A stretch of DNA of 51,149 nt from Sphingobacteriia bacterium (GTDB taxonomy: Bacteria; Bacteroidota; Bacteroidia; Bacteroidales; UBA7960): contig JAABRR010000015.1 of NCBI GenBank assembly GCA_011390785.1, positions 1 to 51,149 on the forward strand, given 5' to 3'. The notes under the pieces were generated by a model that was not told where the DNA came from, did no database searches, and was given only the letters and a program-made list of their open reading frames with translations. This document shows, piece after piece, positions 1 to 8,110 of this stretch. How positions within the stretch are numbered: position 1 is the stretch's first letter; each line of letters starts with the position of its first letter. A program made the position numbers and the translations under genes.

Positions 1-318
1 TTTTGGAAATGGAACAATTGGGATTTCACAGAAAAAGGTCAGGTCTTAGAAGCAAATGGAAAAGACATAATATCATTTACCTTTGGTTCGGGTGGTATCG
101 TTACTGTCAGACTTAAAGAAGTAAACGGCAACACTGAAGTTGAGTTGACACAAAGCGATATTCCAACTGACGAAAAGAGCAAGATGGAAATTTTTGTCGG
201 CTGTATAACAGGTTGGACTTTTTGGCTAACTAACCTTAAAGCATACCTGGAACATAATATCACTTTACACGCCAAAGGATTAAAACAGGATGAAACGATG
301 GATTTGGTTAATAGCTGA
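1..318 (+). CDS. SRPBCC / AHSA1-like domain protein, C-terminal part
   Basis: The frame is open from the first base and stops at TGA 316-318, so only the last 105 residues are present. The end of the protein contains GWTFWLTNLKAYLEHNI, which is the typical last-helix signature of the SRPBCC/AHSA1 (START-like, Hsp90-ATPase-activator-related) domain, where the long C-terminal helix closes a hydrophobic cavity. Such stand-alone proteins are common in Bacteroidota and mostly have no defined substrate. Beta-strand-like segments (IISFTFGSGGIVTVRLKE) precede the helix, as expected. The start and promoter lie outside the window. The gene is followed by an imperfect inverted repeat, the first of several such elements in this accessory stretch. 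Family assignment is fairly sure; function is unknown. Confidence 0.75.
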   Translation, partial: FWKWNNWDFTEKGQVLEANGKDIISFTFGSGGIVTVRLKEVNGNTEVELTQSDIPTDEKSKMEIFVGCITGWTFWLTNLKAYLEHNITLHAKGLKQDETMDLVNS

Positions 319-336
319 TTTTAAAAAGAAACGAAC

Positions 337-466
337 GCACAACATTTTATAAACGTAATGCGGGTGAAAATGCAGATATGAAAGTAATTACATTAAAGAA
401 GCTAACAGCTAAATGAAAATGAAGTGCTTTCAAACCCGCACTATACTCCTATATAACCGTTGTGGC
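337..466. repeat. Imperfect inverted repeat, attC-like
   Basis: GCACAAC at 337-343 and TAATGCGGGT at 356-365 are answered by ACCCGCACTA at 434-443 and GTTGTGGC at 459-466, so the two ends can fold onto each other with a variable centre of about 70 bases. The layout of paired outer and inner boxes around a non-conserved middle is that of a folded integron attC site, but the outer box does not fit the strict GTTRRRY consensus. It sits between two unrelated short genes. Recombination activity is only inferred. Confidence 0.45.
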
Positions 467-553
467 TAATTTGAAATGACACAGAATTCCAAAGACATAC
501 AGAAGTTGAATATTTCTATCTAAAAGTAGATAATGAAAAAACGGAAGTAAAAA

Positions 554-1594
554 ATGATAAAAAACAAAAAAGCTAAATGGACTGTAAGGGTATTATTGCT
601 CATTGGTACAATAGTATCGATGTTTTTCGTACCCTGGCTTCTACTAAAGGCATGGATACTACCGCTACCAGATACGGTTCAGGAACAGTTAGATGAAGCC
701 ATAGGTCATGGATTTGACGGGATGATTGTCTATATAGACCAAGCTGGCAAAACGCCTCAGTATTATGCTGCAGGCTGGCACAATCGAGAATCCAAGATCC
801 CTGCCAAACCTCAGGCACTATTTAAGATTGCCAGCATTAGCAAGTTATATGATGCTGTGGCTGTTACCAAATTGGTAAGTACTGGACGGCTTTCTTTAGA
901 TAAAACTATCGCTGATTATTTACCGGAACTTGTGGGAATAATCGAAAACGCTGAGAAAATTACTTTGAGGTTGATGATACAGCATAGAAGTGGAATTCCG
1001 AATTTCACTGATGCTCCGAATTTTTGGGTAGCTCCAACAGAGACCTATGATGAAAGTCTTGCATTGATTCAAGGTAAGCCGGCCAACTTTGAACCCGGTG
1101 AGGACTATGAATATTGTAATACAAATTACCTGTTAATCAATAAGATAATGGATAATACCCTGGGTTATGATAACTTTCTATTCATTCAGGAAGAAATACT
1201 AATGCCGTTAAACCTCAACAACACCTTCAGTTCGCTAAGTGAAGTGAATATAGAGGATGTGATGAGTGGCTATCATGTAGGACATCCCTTTGATTTAAAG
1301 GAAAACGATTATGGTATGCATGCCACAGCAGAAGATGTGGGTACTTTCCTAAGGGCATTGAACGATGGAACATTGTTTGAACAGGGAGAACAGGAAATAT
1401 ATTCTTCCATATATGAATATGAACATTCTGGTTGGGTACCGGGATACCAGAGTTTCGCAAAATATAACAAAGACCTTGATGCTGTTCTTATTCAGTTCTA
1501 CAGCACAACCGATCCTAAACTGTACAATTGGAACTTGTCAGAAATCATAAATAATAGAATTGTTAAAATACTGAAAAGGCAAAAAAGCTCATAA
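554..1594 (+). CDS. Serine beta-lactamase-like hydrolase (class C / PBP fold), membrane anchored
   Basis: This 346-residue protein belongs to the beta-lactamase/transpeptidase-like superfamily (Pfam Beta-lactamase). The catalytic SxxK motif is S94-I-S-K97, the second motif is Y187-C-N189, and the third is H291-S-G293, the order and spacing seen in class C-like esterases, D-aminopeptidases and penicillin-binding proteins. The HRSG block near 144-147 is also typical. An uncleaved N-terminal membrane segment lies at about residues 12-35, so the enzyme should be anchored with its catalytic domain outside the cytoplasm. These family members often hydrolyse esters or D-amino-acid peptides rather than antibiotics, so a resistance role should not be assumed. 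It stands alone, bounded on both sides by attC-like inverted repeats; the downstream one begins at its stop codon, which suggests a mobile-cassette style arrangement. Confidence 0.85.
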   Translation: MIKNKKAKWTVRVLLLIGTIVSMFFVPWLLLKAWILPLPDTVQEQLDEAIGHGFDGMIVYIDQAGKTPQYYAAGWHNRESKIPAKPQALFKIASISKLYDAVAVTKLVSTGRLSLDKTIADYLPELVGIIENAEKITLRLMIQHRSGIPNFTDAPNFWVAPTETYDESLALIQGKPANFEPGEDYEYCNTNYLLINKIMDNTLGYDNFLFIQEEILMPLNLNNTFSSLSEVNIEDVMSGYHVGHPFDLKENDYGMHATAEDVGTFLRALNDGTLFEQGEQEIYSSIYEYEHSGWVPGYQSFAKYNKDLDAVLIQFYSTTDPKLYNWNLSEIINNRIVKILKRQKSS

Positions 1595-1719
1595 CATTGT
1601 AAATAAAAAATAGTGGTTTTAGTGCTTAAATTAAAGATAAATAGAAAAATACAGGTCAGTTTTAAACCGAAAAGTCACTGCTTTAGATCTGCAACTTTTC
1701 ATATACAGGACCGTTAGGC
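1591..1719. repeat. attC-like imperfect repeat ending in GTTAGGC
   Basis: The element starts at the stop codon of the beta-lactamase-like gene (ATAAC at 1591-1595) and ends with GTTAGGC at 1713-1719, which matches the integron core consensus GTTRRRY. Inside it, AGTGGTTTT at 1612-1620 is loosely answered by AAACCGAAAAGTCACT around 1665-1680, and AAAAGT/ACTTTT form a short hairpin near 1670-1700. Overlap of the repeat with the stop codon is typical of gene cassettes. The left box is only a partial match to RYYYAAC, so the assignment is tentative. The rest of the gap, up to 1931, shows no gene. Confidence 0.4.
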
Positions 1720-1931
1720 CAACCTTAAAAAAACAGCGCATTGCATAATTAGCAGAAAATATTTTGATATCTTCGGAATTGTTTCTACACTTGGAAACAT
1801 ATTGATTTTTACAGACAAATACGGATAAACCTATCGAAGTAATATTCCTGAAATTAGCAGTAGAATTTACAAACTAAATTGAAAATGTCTTGTCCTGAAA
1901 TAGGTTTTCACTAAATGAGGAGGAAATTTCG

Positions 1932-1939
1932 TAAATTTG
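1932..1939 (+). promoter_or_regulatory. Bacteroidota -7 element (TAAATTTG)
   Basis: TAAATTTG matches the TAnnTTTG consensus. It ends four bases before the ATG of the small lipoprotein gene, which would make the transcript nearly leaderless. A GAGGAGG run at 1918-1924 lies too far upstream (about 20 bases) to act as a normal ribosome site for that ATG. Confidence 0.4.
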
Positions 1940-1943
1940 ATGT

Positions 1944-2402
1944 ATGAATTCATTTCGCTATACCCTTATTTTTTTATGCATTATTGCAATTGCGGCTTGT
2001 GAAAAAGATACGCTGGAAGGAGAAATGTCAATTCTGATCGGTACATGGAACTGGACAGAGACTTATGAGGTTAGCAACTATTGCGACGCCGATTCGCTCT
2101 GGAACTACCAACTGATTGATTCGGCTCAAACAGAGAATAATTATGCATTAGAATTTCTGGAAAAGGGAAAGGTGATCTTTTACACTAACGATGCTGTTAT
2201 TTGGAATAAGAGAGTCGTCTTCGAATCTATAAACGTAATTGGAAACGGATCCTATGATTATCATTTTGTGATTCTGCTAAATAACAATTACGATGATAAA
2301 ATGGATGTTTGGGTAGGGCAGGACTCCTTATTATTGAACGATTTCCCAAAGGACACGGACGAAATTTGTTTCGAGATGTTTAATCATTTCATTAGGCAAT
2401 AG
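1944..2402 (+). CDS. Small lipoprotein, lipocalin-like hypothetical
   Basis: The 152-residue product begins with a lipoprotein signal, a hydrophobic stretch ending in AIAAC, so C19 is the likely lipidated residue. The mature part contains IGTWNW near its start followed by alternating beta-strand segments (ALEFLEKGKVIFYT, DKMDVWVGQDSLLLND), the pattern of lipocalin-like domains common in Bacteroidota lipoproteins. An in-frame stop directly upstream fixes this as the first possible start. I do not recognise a specific family and cannot assign a ligand. It is a single gene between two repeat-bearing gaps. Confidence 0.7.
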   Translation: MNSFRYTLIFLCIIAIAACEKDTLEGEMSILIGTWNWTETYEVSNYCDADSLWNYQLIDSAQTENNYALEFLEKGKVIFYTNDAVIWNKRVVFESINVIGNGSYDYHFVILLNNNYDDKMDVWVGQDSLLLNDFPKDTDEICFEMFNHFIRQ

Positions 2403-2777
2403 TCTGTTAATATCCAGTTATTTTACATAAAAACTAGAACCTTTTTTTTCGTCTTGTGATCATTTCTATCAAATAAATGAACTAATAAAGTTTTTTTGTT
2501 GCATTTATCCGACCTGTATAAAATTCAACGTTTCCCATTATTTTTGTCCGACCCAATAATCAAAGATTGAGTAATCTGGTTTTATGATGCTGGTAATTTA
2601 AAGATTTATTTTTGTAAAAGTTTCAACGGCTTGATATGTTGTGAGTTATAAAACCCTGCAAGAGTACAGGGCCAACCGTTATGTGTATCTTATAGTAAAA
2701 CAGATGTTCTTTTGTAGTTTTTTTGAAGATTTACAGACTAACTAGTTGTATTGTCAAATTTTCAAAAAATAAGTAAA
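2403..2777. other. Intergenic stretch with a hairpin
   Basis: No convincing gene is visible. A perfect hairpin CCCTG-(8)-CAGGG lies at 2654-2671, followed by CCAACCGTTATGTG, which resembles the right-hand boxes of the two attC-like repeats upstream. The left-hand partner is not clear. The remainder is AT-rich. Confidence 0.4.
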
Positions 2778-3068
2778 ATGAAAAATTCAAAAAGCATTAA
2801 CCCAGGGACCTTAAAAGGAACAGGTTACATCATTGGAGCCATAATTGGCATTGTTGCAGCCATTACAGCATTTGTTTTCACAGAAAATATTGCCATTTCC
2901 ATACCATTGCTTGCAGGACTCAGCATTCCGTTAGGGATGATTTTTGAACAAAAATTTCAGGTTCAAGCCAAAGAGAAAAGTCAGCGTACGACGAAATTAT
3001 TGATTACATTTTTTACGGTTGGCGTTTTGTTATTTTTCTTAATTTTTTTTATTGCAAAATTCATATAG
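2778..3068 (+). CDS. Small three-helix membrane protein of sigma-factor operon
   Basis: The 96-residue protein starts at ATG 2778; a TTG nine codons earlier is possible but less likely. It has hydrophobic segments at roughly 14-36, 38-55 and 72-95 and a charged loop (QKFQVQAKEKSQRTTK) between the second and third. It lies six bases upstream of an ECF-type sigma gene and should be co-transcribed with it. It resembles small membrane proteins of unknown function that recur in Bacteroidota; I recall no characterised member. A role in sensing or in holding the anti-sigma complex is speculation from position alone. Confidence 0.65.
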   Translation: MKNSKSINPGTLKGTGYIIGAIIGIVAAITAFVFTENIAISIPLLAGLSIPLGMIFEQKFQVQAKEKSQRTTKLLITFFTVGVLLFFLIFFIAKFI

Positions 3069-3074
3069 TACAAT

Positions 3075-3575
3075 TTGCCGAAGATAAACAGAGATATTAA
3101 AACGGAATTTCTGGATGAACTGGACAAACATCAGGGTATATTGCAAAAAATAAGCTTTGTTTATTCCAGGAATAGTGTTGAAAAGGAGGATTTATGCCAG
3201 GAGATTATTCTTCAACTCTGGAAATCCTATCCCTCATTTAAACGCGAATGTGCTTTTTCTACGTGGATGTATCGTGTTGCATTAAATACGGCTCTGAGTT
3301 TAACCAAAAAGCCAAAATTGTTTATAAATACAGAAGAAATCCCTGATAGTTTTTTTGATGTGGAATATTCAATGAATAAATCAGAAAGCATAAAGATTTT
3401 GTACCAGGCTATTTCCCATTTAAATAAAGTAGAGAAAGCAATCATTTTACTCTGGCTGGAAGATAAATCCTATGAAGAAATTTCGGACAATATTGGTTTG
3501 ACGGTTAAGAATATAAGTGTTCGATTAGTAAGGATCAAGGCAAAACTTAAGGAGTTGATAAAGAAATTCCAATAA
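3075..3575 (+). CDS. ECF-type RNA polymerase sigma factor
   Basis: This 166-residue protein shows sigma-70 region 2 (EDLCQEIILQLWKSYPSF then FSTWMYRVALNTAL, about residues 37-77) and region 4 with a helix-turn-helix (LEDKSYEEISDNIGLTVKNI, about residues 128-149). There is no region 1 or 3, as expected for the extracytoplasmic-function group, which redirects RNA polymerase in response to an envelope signal. The start is TTG at 3075 because no ATG or GTG lies in frame after the preceding stop. It sits in a three-gene operon with a small membrane protein 6 bases before it and a multi-spanning membrane protein 3 bases after it; the latter is the likely anti-sigma partner. Family call is sure; the regulon is unknown. 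Confidence 0.9.
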   Translation: MPKINRDIKTEFLDELDKHQGILQKISFVYSRNSVEKEDLCQEIILQLWKSYPSFKRECAFSTWMYRVALNTALSLTKKPKLFINTEEIPDSFFDVEYSMNKSESIKILYQAISHLNKVEKAIILLWLEDKSYEEISDNIGLTVKNISVRLVRIKAKLKELIKKFQ

Positions 3576-3578
3576 AAT

Positions 3579-4304
3579 ATGGAAGAAATAAATTTAGAAA
3601 AATATAAGTCAGCATGGAAAAAAGAACAAAGTTTTTTTGAAGAGAAACTTTCCAGGGATAGAATTCTGAAATTCATGCAATTGACATCAAAAAACATTAG
3701 TGGGCTTTTTAAAAAAAGTCTTATCATTGATATTATTATTAAAATATTGGTGTCCTTCTCATTTGGTGTACTATTAATTTTGTATTCAAGTCAAAACAGA
3801 ATCCTATTAATTACTGCGTTGCTCTTTCTTCTTACGATCCTTTGTATTATAATTCAAATAAAAATATATAAAAAGATACCCGATGTAAAAAATGGTGATC
3901 AAAACATTAAAATGTTGCTTTATTCATATATTGATTTTTACAACAGAAAGTTTGTTTTATCACTTTTAGTAGCTTCATTTTCAGGCACACTATTTTTTAT
4001 TAGTGGATCATTCTATTATTTCTATTACAAATATGGAACGATTCGTTCTTTTCAATATGATGACTATTTAGTTTTCGGTATCATCATTGTTTTTAGTTTT
4101 TTATTGAGTGCATTTATTCAATTCAGAAATTTCAGTTTTCATATCCGTCAATTGGAGAACAGTTTGGCAGACATTGAACAAGATTCAATAAATGAGAGTA
4201 AATTGAAACACTACAAAAAACTCAACAGGAGAAACTCAATCATTTACAGTATTATTCTTTTTGCCGGTTTATTGTTATTAGTTTTATTTCTTTTTGTGAT
4301 ATAA
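3579..4304 (+). CDS. Putative membrane anti-sigma protein, five helices
   Basis: The 241-residue product starts three bases after the sigma gene stop, so translation is probably coupled. The first 45 residues are cytoplasmic-looking and charged (LEKYKSAWKKEQSFFEEKLS), the normal place for a sigma-binding segment. Five hydrophobic spans follow at about 48-70, 75-95, 125-150, 163-182 and 220-241, with a charged helix at 190-215. No zinc-binding HxxxCxxC (ZAS) motif is present. Position directly after an ECF sigma factor is the main argument for an anti-sigma role; the sequence alone gives no recognised domain. Confidence 0.6.
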   Translation: MEEINLEKYKSAWKKEQSFFEEKLSRDRILKFMQLTSKNISGLFKKSLIIDIIIKILVSFSFGVLLILYSSQNRILLITALLFLLTILCIIIQIKIYKKIPDVKNGDQNIKMLLYSYIDFYNRKFVLSLLVASFSGTLFFISGSFYYFYYKYGTIRSFQYDDYLVFGIIIVFSFLLSAFIQFRNFSFHIRQLENSLADIEQDSINESKLKHYKKLNRRNSIIYSIILFAGLLLLVLFLFVI

Positions 4305-4369
4305 TAATGTTTTAAAACTAGTATCATTATCAGTGGATAAAAAAAGCTACACACAATATACAGGAATAT

Positions 4370-4420
4370 GAGCGGCGCGCAGCGGAGGCGTAGCCCTAGC
4401 GGAACGGAGCGCAGGGGAAG
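4370..4420. repeat. GC-rich repeat-like insert in AT-rich gap
   Basis: This segment is strikingly GC-rich inside a very AT-rich gap. AGCGG occurs three times (4371, 4381 and 4398), a small GGC-gta-GCC hairpin lies in the middle, and GCGC tetramers flank it. It looks like a short interspersed element and marks the right-hand end of the accessory stretch. Function is unknown. The remaining sequence up to 4555 shows no gene. Confidence 0.4.
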
Positions 4421-4555
4421 TGTTCAACAAAACTAATTTCTAATTAAAATGAAAATTGTCTACTTTTAAGGTGTACTAAAAAGGGGAAGCCTTCAGTTCA
4501 GGTGATCAAAGCTGAACACCAACATCAGCCGCTTAATAGTTTGCTAATTGGTTTG

Positions 4556-5707
4556 TCAATTTGCATCAATCCCAAATACCATTTTAGTTACCTGGCGGTA
4601 GGTTTCGCCTGGTAAGAGCAGAGTTGATGGAAAATTGGGCTGGTTGGGGCTATCAGGAAAATGCTGCGTTTCAAGGCAAAATGAACTGCGATATGTATAA
4701 TTTTCGCCTCGTTTACCCACTTCTGAACCATCAAGGAAATTGCCACTATAAAACTGAATACCGGGTTCAGTTGTATATATCTCCATTTTTCTACCCGACA
4801 GTGGTTCAATAACAGTAGCAGCTAATTGTGGTTCTTCTGAATCGTCAGCTGTTTTGTTTAGCACATAGTTGTGATCATATCCCTGGCCAAAACCTATTTG
4901 TGGATGGCTGTCATTGATTCTCTCTCCAATAGGGGTAAAATTACGAAAGTCTAAGGGTGTACCCGCTAAAGAAGCAATTTCTCCGGTAGGGATCAGATCG
5001 GCATCAACAGGAGTATAATGGTCGGCATTAATCATGAGCAAATGTTCGCTTATGGGGCGGTCTCCTTCACCAGCCAGGTTGTAGAAAGCATGATTGGTAA
5101 GATTTAACACGGTAGCTTTATCGGTAGTTGCTTCATATTCAATAACGAGCTCATTGTTTTTAGTAAGAGAATAAATCACGGTTACTTCCAGATTGCCTGG
5201 GTAACCCTCTTCGCCATCGGCAGAAAGGTATGACAATTCCAGCGTATTATCTGCCACCATCTGTGCATCCCACACCACGTTGTGAAAGCCACCGGGGCCA
5301 CCATGCAGGTGGTTGGGATCATTGTTAATGGCAAGTTGATATTCCGTATCTTCAATGGCAAAACGTCCTTTGGCAATACGGTTTCCATATCGGCCAATAA
5401 GGGAACCAAAGTAGGGTTCGTTTGTTACAAGATACTCATCGATTGAAGGGTAGCCTGTTACTACATCATCAAAAATTCCGTTTCGGTCGGGCACCAGTAT
5501 GGTTACAATACGTCCGCCATGGTTTGTGATATCTACCCTCATACCTGATTCGTTTTCAAGAGTGAATAAATCTGTCATTTTGCCACCTGTTTCAGCAGAA
5601 AAATTTTCAGGCTGGGGCAAAAGTACTCCGTCTGCCAGATTTTTTTGGGGTGTGGAACAACGAACCACGAGAATTGTAATAACAATCATTAGAAGGTATC
5701 TTTTCAT
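4556..5707 (-). CDS. galM: Aldose 1-epimerase (mutarotase), exported
   Basis: The enzyme interconverts alpha and beta anomers of hexoses, feeding galactose or glucose catabolism. The 383-residue chain contains the family's conserved blocks: GRYGNRIAKG (105-114), NHLHGG with H133 and H135, LTNHAFYNL with the catalytic acid H206, GYDHNY with D278, and the catalytic base E346 in CLETQHFPDSPNQ. A signal segment precedes the domain and ends in VVRC (C17), a lipobox-like site with an unusual arginine before the cysteine, so the enzyme is probably exported and perhaps lipid-anchored. Bacteroidota frequently export their mutarotases. It is a single gene ahead of an unrelated FAD oxidoreductase on the same strand. 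Anomer specificity cannot be read from the sequence. Confidence 0.92.
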   Translation of the reverse strand: MKRYLLMIVITILVVRCSTPQKNLADGVLLPQPENFSAETGGKMTDLFTLENESGMRVDITNHGGRIVTILVPDRNGIFDDVVTGYPSIDEYLVTNEPYFGSLIGRYGNRIAKGRFAIEDTEYQLAINNDPNHLHGGPGGFHNVVWDAQMVADNTLELSYLSADGEEGYPGNLEVTVIYSLTKNNELVIEYEATTDKATVLNLTNHAFYNLAGEGDRPISEHLLMINADHYTPVDADLIPTGEIASLAGTPLDFRNFTPIGERINDSHPQIGFGQGYDHNYVLNKTADDSEEPQLAATVIEPLSGRKMEIYTTEPGIQFYSGNFLDGSEVGKRGENYTYRSSFCLETQHFPDSPNQPNFPSTLLLPGETYRQVTKMVFGIDAN

Positions 5708-5766
5708 GATATTAGTATTTAATAGTTAGGTAATTATATATTATAAATATATTTATAAATGCATTT

Positions 5767-7299
5767 TTAGCTGACCAATCGCATAGCATTTTTCACCCCA
5801 TCGGCTCCACTTGAGATGATACCACCTGCATAACCACTTCCTTCACCAACAATAAACAAATTTTCCAAACCTGTGCATAGGCCGTTTTCATTGCGTAAAA
5901 CCTGTATAGGAGCTGAAGTTTTGCTTTCCAGTCCTAAAAGATTTCCGGTTTCAAAGCCTCTTATTTTGCGCGAAAAATCCTTGAGTCCATCCCGCATGGC
6001 TACCACTACTTTATTAGGAAGAATCTCCCACATTGGTGCAGGGGCAAGCCCTAACGGATAACTCGAAGCAGGAATATGGTCAAACCTTGATTTGGCGTTC
6101 AAAAAATCGGTGATACTACAAAAGGGTGCTTTATAATTTCCTGAAAAGTTGAAAAAGGATTTTTCTAATTCTTCTACCATAGTAAGTGTTTCGAGAGCTG
6201 TAACTTCTTTTCCTGCCAATTCTGAAGGGTGTAAACCTGCTACACAGGCTGCATTGGCAAAATCACCATCACGTTTGTAAAAGCTCATGCCATTTACAAT
6301 ATTGGTGTTGGGATATCCTGCTGCGGGCACTACCATTCCACCCGGACACATACAAAAAGAATACACCTGATGTTTTCCGTCACCGGGTGAGGTAAGCCGA
6401 TATTCAGCCGCTTTCACTCCCGGAAGGCTTTCAACCCCCCATTGTGCTAAGTTAATGAGGCTTTGTGGGTGCTCCATCCGGCTACCAATGGCGAAATTTT
6501 TAGGCCGGAACAAAACGCCCCGTTTTATTAACATGCGGTAGGTTTCGTATGCCGAATGACCGGGAGCAATAAAATAGGAATCAGCGGTAATATTTCCCTG
6601 CGAAGTTATGGCTGCTTTTACTGTCCCATTGCTTACTATAATGTCTTCCAACATTGTTTCAAATAAAATTTCTCCACCGAGCTCCTGGTATTGCCGGCGC
6701 AGAGTTTTTACAATCCTTATAAGGTTATCTGTACCCAGATGCGGATGGGCGAGAAATCCAATTTCGGCAGGTGCGCCTGCATCAATGTAGCTTTGCAGTA
6801 TAAATTGCCTTTCGGCAGAAATGTGTTTGGAGCGTGATGTAAGTTTACCGTCAGAAAAAGTACCGGCACCTCCTTCCCCAAAGGCATAATTATTTTGGGG
6901 ATCAAAAATTCCTTCGCGCTCAAAGGCTTGAATAGAATGATTCCGTTTGATAACATCAGAGCCACGGTCAATAAGGGTTGTCTGATAGCCAGCTTTTTGC
7001 AAAACAAATGCACAGAAAAATCCTGCCGGACCGCTTCCTGTTACCAGTATTTTGCGGTTGCGTTTACGGTAAGGTATTTCCAAATTAAGCTGAGCCGGGG
7101 TATTACATCCTTTTATCTCGTCAGAAAATACTGCTATTCTTAGCAGCCAGTGAATATTACGCTTGTTGCGCGCATCAAGACTTTTCCCTTCTGTTTGAAA
7201 TGAAAACTGCCTTATGCGAAGATGTTTGGCTATCTCCAGCTGTAGCAATTCATCACTGTAAACAGTTGGAACTTTCAGCGAAATTTGCTTGTAACCCAT
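5767..7299 (-). CDS. FAD-dependent oxidoreductase of the COG2509 type
   Basis: The 510-residue protein carries a dinucleotide-binding motif ILVTGSGPAGFFCAFVLQ at about 85-102, followed by a second FAD contact LIDRG. Further conserved blocks are NYAFGEGGAGTFSDGKLTSR and the C-terminal GEGSGYAGGIISSGADG, which together define the uncharacterised FAD-dependent dehydrogenase group COG2509. An N-terminal segment of about 80 residues precedes the FAD fold, as is usual in this group. No signal peptide is present, so it is cytoplasmic. The substrate of the family is not established. It lies 59 bases upstream of the mutarotase gene on the same strand, but co-transcription is uncertain because the gap is AT-rich and promoter-like. 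Confidence 0.85.
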   Translation of the reverse strand: MGYKQISLKVPTVYSDELLQLEIAKHLRIRQFSFQTEGKSLDARNKRNIHWLLRIAVFSDEIKGCNTPAQLNLEIPYRKRNRKILVTGSGPAGFFCAFVLQKAGYQTTLIDRGSDVIKRNHSIQAFEREGIFDPQNNYAFGEGGAGTFSDGKLTSRSKHISAERQFILQSYIDAGAPAEIGFLAHPHLGTDNLIRIVKTLRRQYQELGGEILFETMLEDIIVSNGTVKAAITSQGNITADSYFIAPGHSAYETYRMLIKRGVLFRPKNFAIGSRMEHPQSLINLAQWGVESLPGVKAAEYRLTSPGDGKHQVYSFCMCPGGMVVPAAGYPNTNIVNGMSFYKRDGDFANAACVAGLHPSELAGKEVTALETLTMVEELEKSFFNFSGNYKAPFCSITDFLNAKSRFDHIPASSYPLGLAPAPMWEILPNKVVVAMRDGLKDFSRKIRGFETGNLLGLESKTSAPIQVLRNENGLCTGLENLFIVGEGSGYAGGIISSGADGVKNAMRLVS

Positions 7300-7427
7300 C
7301 CTTTAAAAATCTATGAAGTATTATTTTGTAAATATAGGGTTTTAACTTAAATGAGATGTGAATAAAATTGGATTGCCGCTATCTGAAAAATTGTTTTTTT
7401 AAGTCATTCCTCTGGTTTTAATAATTT

Positions 7428-8096
7428 ATGAGAGTAAAAATGCATGCCTTAATTCAAAAAACTGTAGGTTTGCAAAAAAAAATACTTATGAGCTTAACAT
7501 TAATACTTATTATCGTAACAGCCGGAGTTTCCATACTTGCTTTCAGCAATGCTGAAGCCTTTTATAAATTAAAGTTCAATCCATGGTTAATACATCATAA
7601 CCAGCAATACTATCGGTTTTTTAGTTATGCATTTGTTCATGCTGACTGGATGCACTTACTGGTAAATATGTTCGTTTTATTCTCTTTTGGTACCAATGTA
7701 GAGAGCTATTTTTCACAAATTTTTGGCATAAAAGCACCTTACTATTTCTTACTTCTTTATGCAGGAGGGATTGTTTTCTCCACCCTGGTTTCTTATGGAA
7801 AACATAAGAACAATGATTTGTATAATGCTGTAGGTGCCAGTGGGGCTGTTTCTGCAGTATTATTTTCTTCCATTGTAATGAACCCGCAAATGTCGATTAT
7901 ATTTCTATTACTTCCCATACCCATACCAGCGTGGATTTTCGGTATACTTTACCTGGTGTATTCTGCCTACATGGCAAAAAAAGGAAATGACAATATAGGT
8001 CATGATGCCCATTTTTGGGGTGCTGTTTTTGGTGTTGTTTTTACCATTGCCTTAAATCCGGCTTTTATAACATCTTTTTTTGGTCAGATATTTTAA
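7428..8096 (+). CDS. Rhomboid family intramembrane serine protease
   Basis: Rhomboids cleave membrane-spanning substrates within the bilayer using a Ser-His dyad. Here the nucleophile is S138 in GASG (136-139) and the histidine is H195 in GHDAHFWGAVFG. The structural motif HADWMHLLVNMF (71-82) is the helix-2 signature. Six hydrophobic spans can be drawn over 222 residues, matching small bacterial rhomboids. Homologues of this type usually begin near SLTLILIIVTAGVSILAF, so the true start may be ATG 7488 (residue 21); a promoter-like TAGGTTTG inside the longer frame supports this. It is 14 bases upstream of an aminotransferase gene and probably co-transcribed with it. Family assignment is sure; substrate is unknown. 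Confidence 0.9.
   Translation: MRVKMHALIQKTVGLQKKILMSLTLILIIVTAGVSILAFSNAEAFYKLKFNPWLIHHNQQYYRFFSYAFVHADWMHLLVNMFVLFSFGTNVESYFSQIFGIKAPYYFLLLYAGGIVFSTLVSYGKHKNNDLYNAVGASGAVSAVLFSSIVMNPQMSIIFLLLPIPIPAWIFGILYLVYSAYMAKKGNDNIGHDAHFWGAVFGVVFTIALNPAFITSFFGQIF
7465..7472 (+). promoter_or_regulatory. Possible -7 element (TAGGTTTG) before rhomboid gene
   Basis: TAGGTTTG fits TAnnTTTG and lies 15 bases upstream of an in-frame ATG at 7488. If used, the rhomboid protein starts there rather than at 7428. Confidence 0.35.
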
Positions 8097-8110
8097 TCTG
8101 AATTATCTCT

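Noticed and set aside
554-1594. Antibiotic resistance beta-lactamase
   Set aside because: The motifs define the superfamily only; the protein is membrane-anchored and closer to esterase or peptidase-like members, so a resistance call is not supported.
1-4440. Integron with integrase
   Set aside because: No tyrosine recombinase gene is present in the window, and the repeat boxes only partly match the attC consensus, so only an attC-like label is given.
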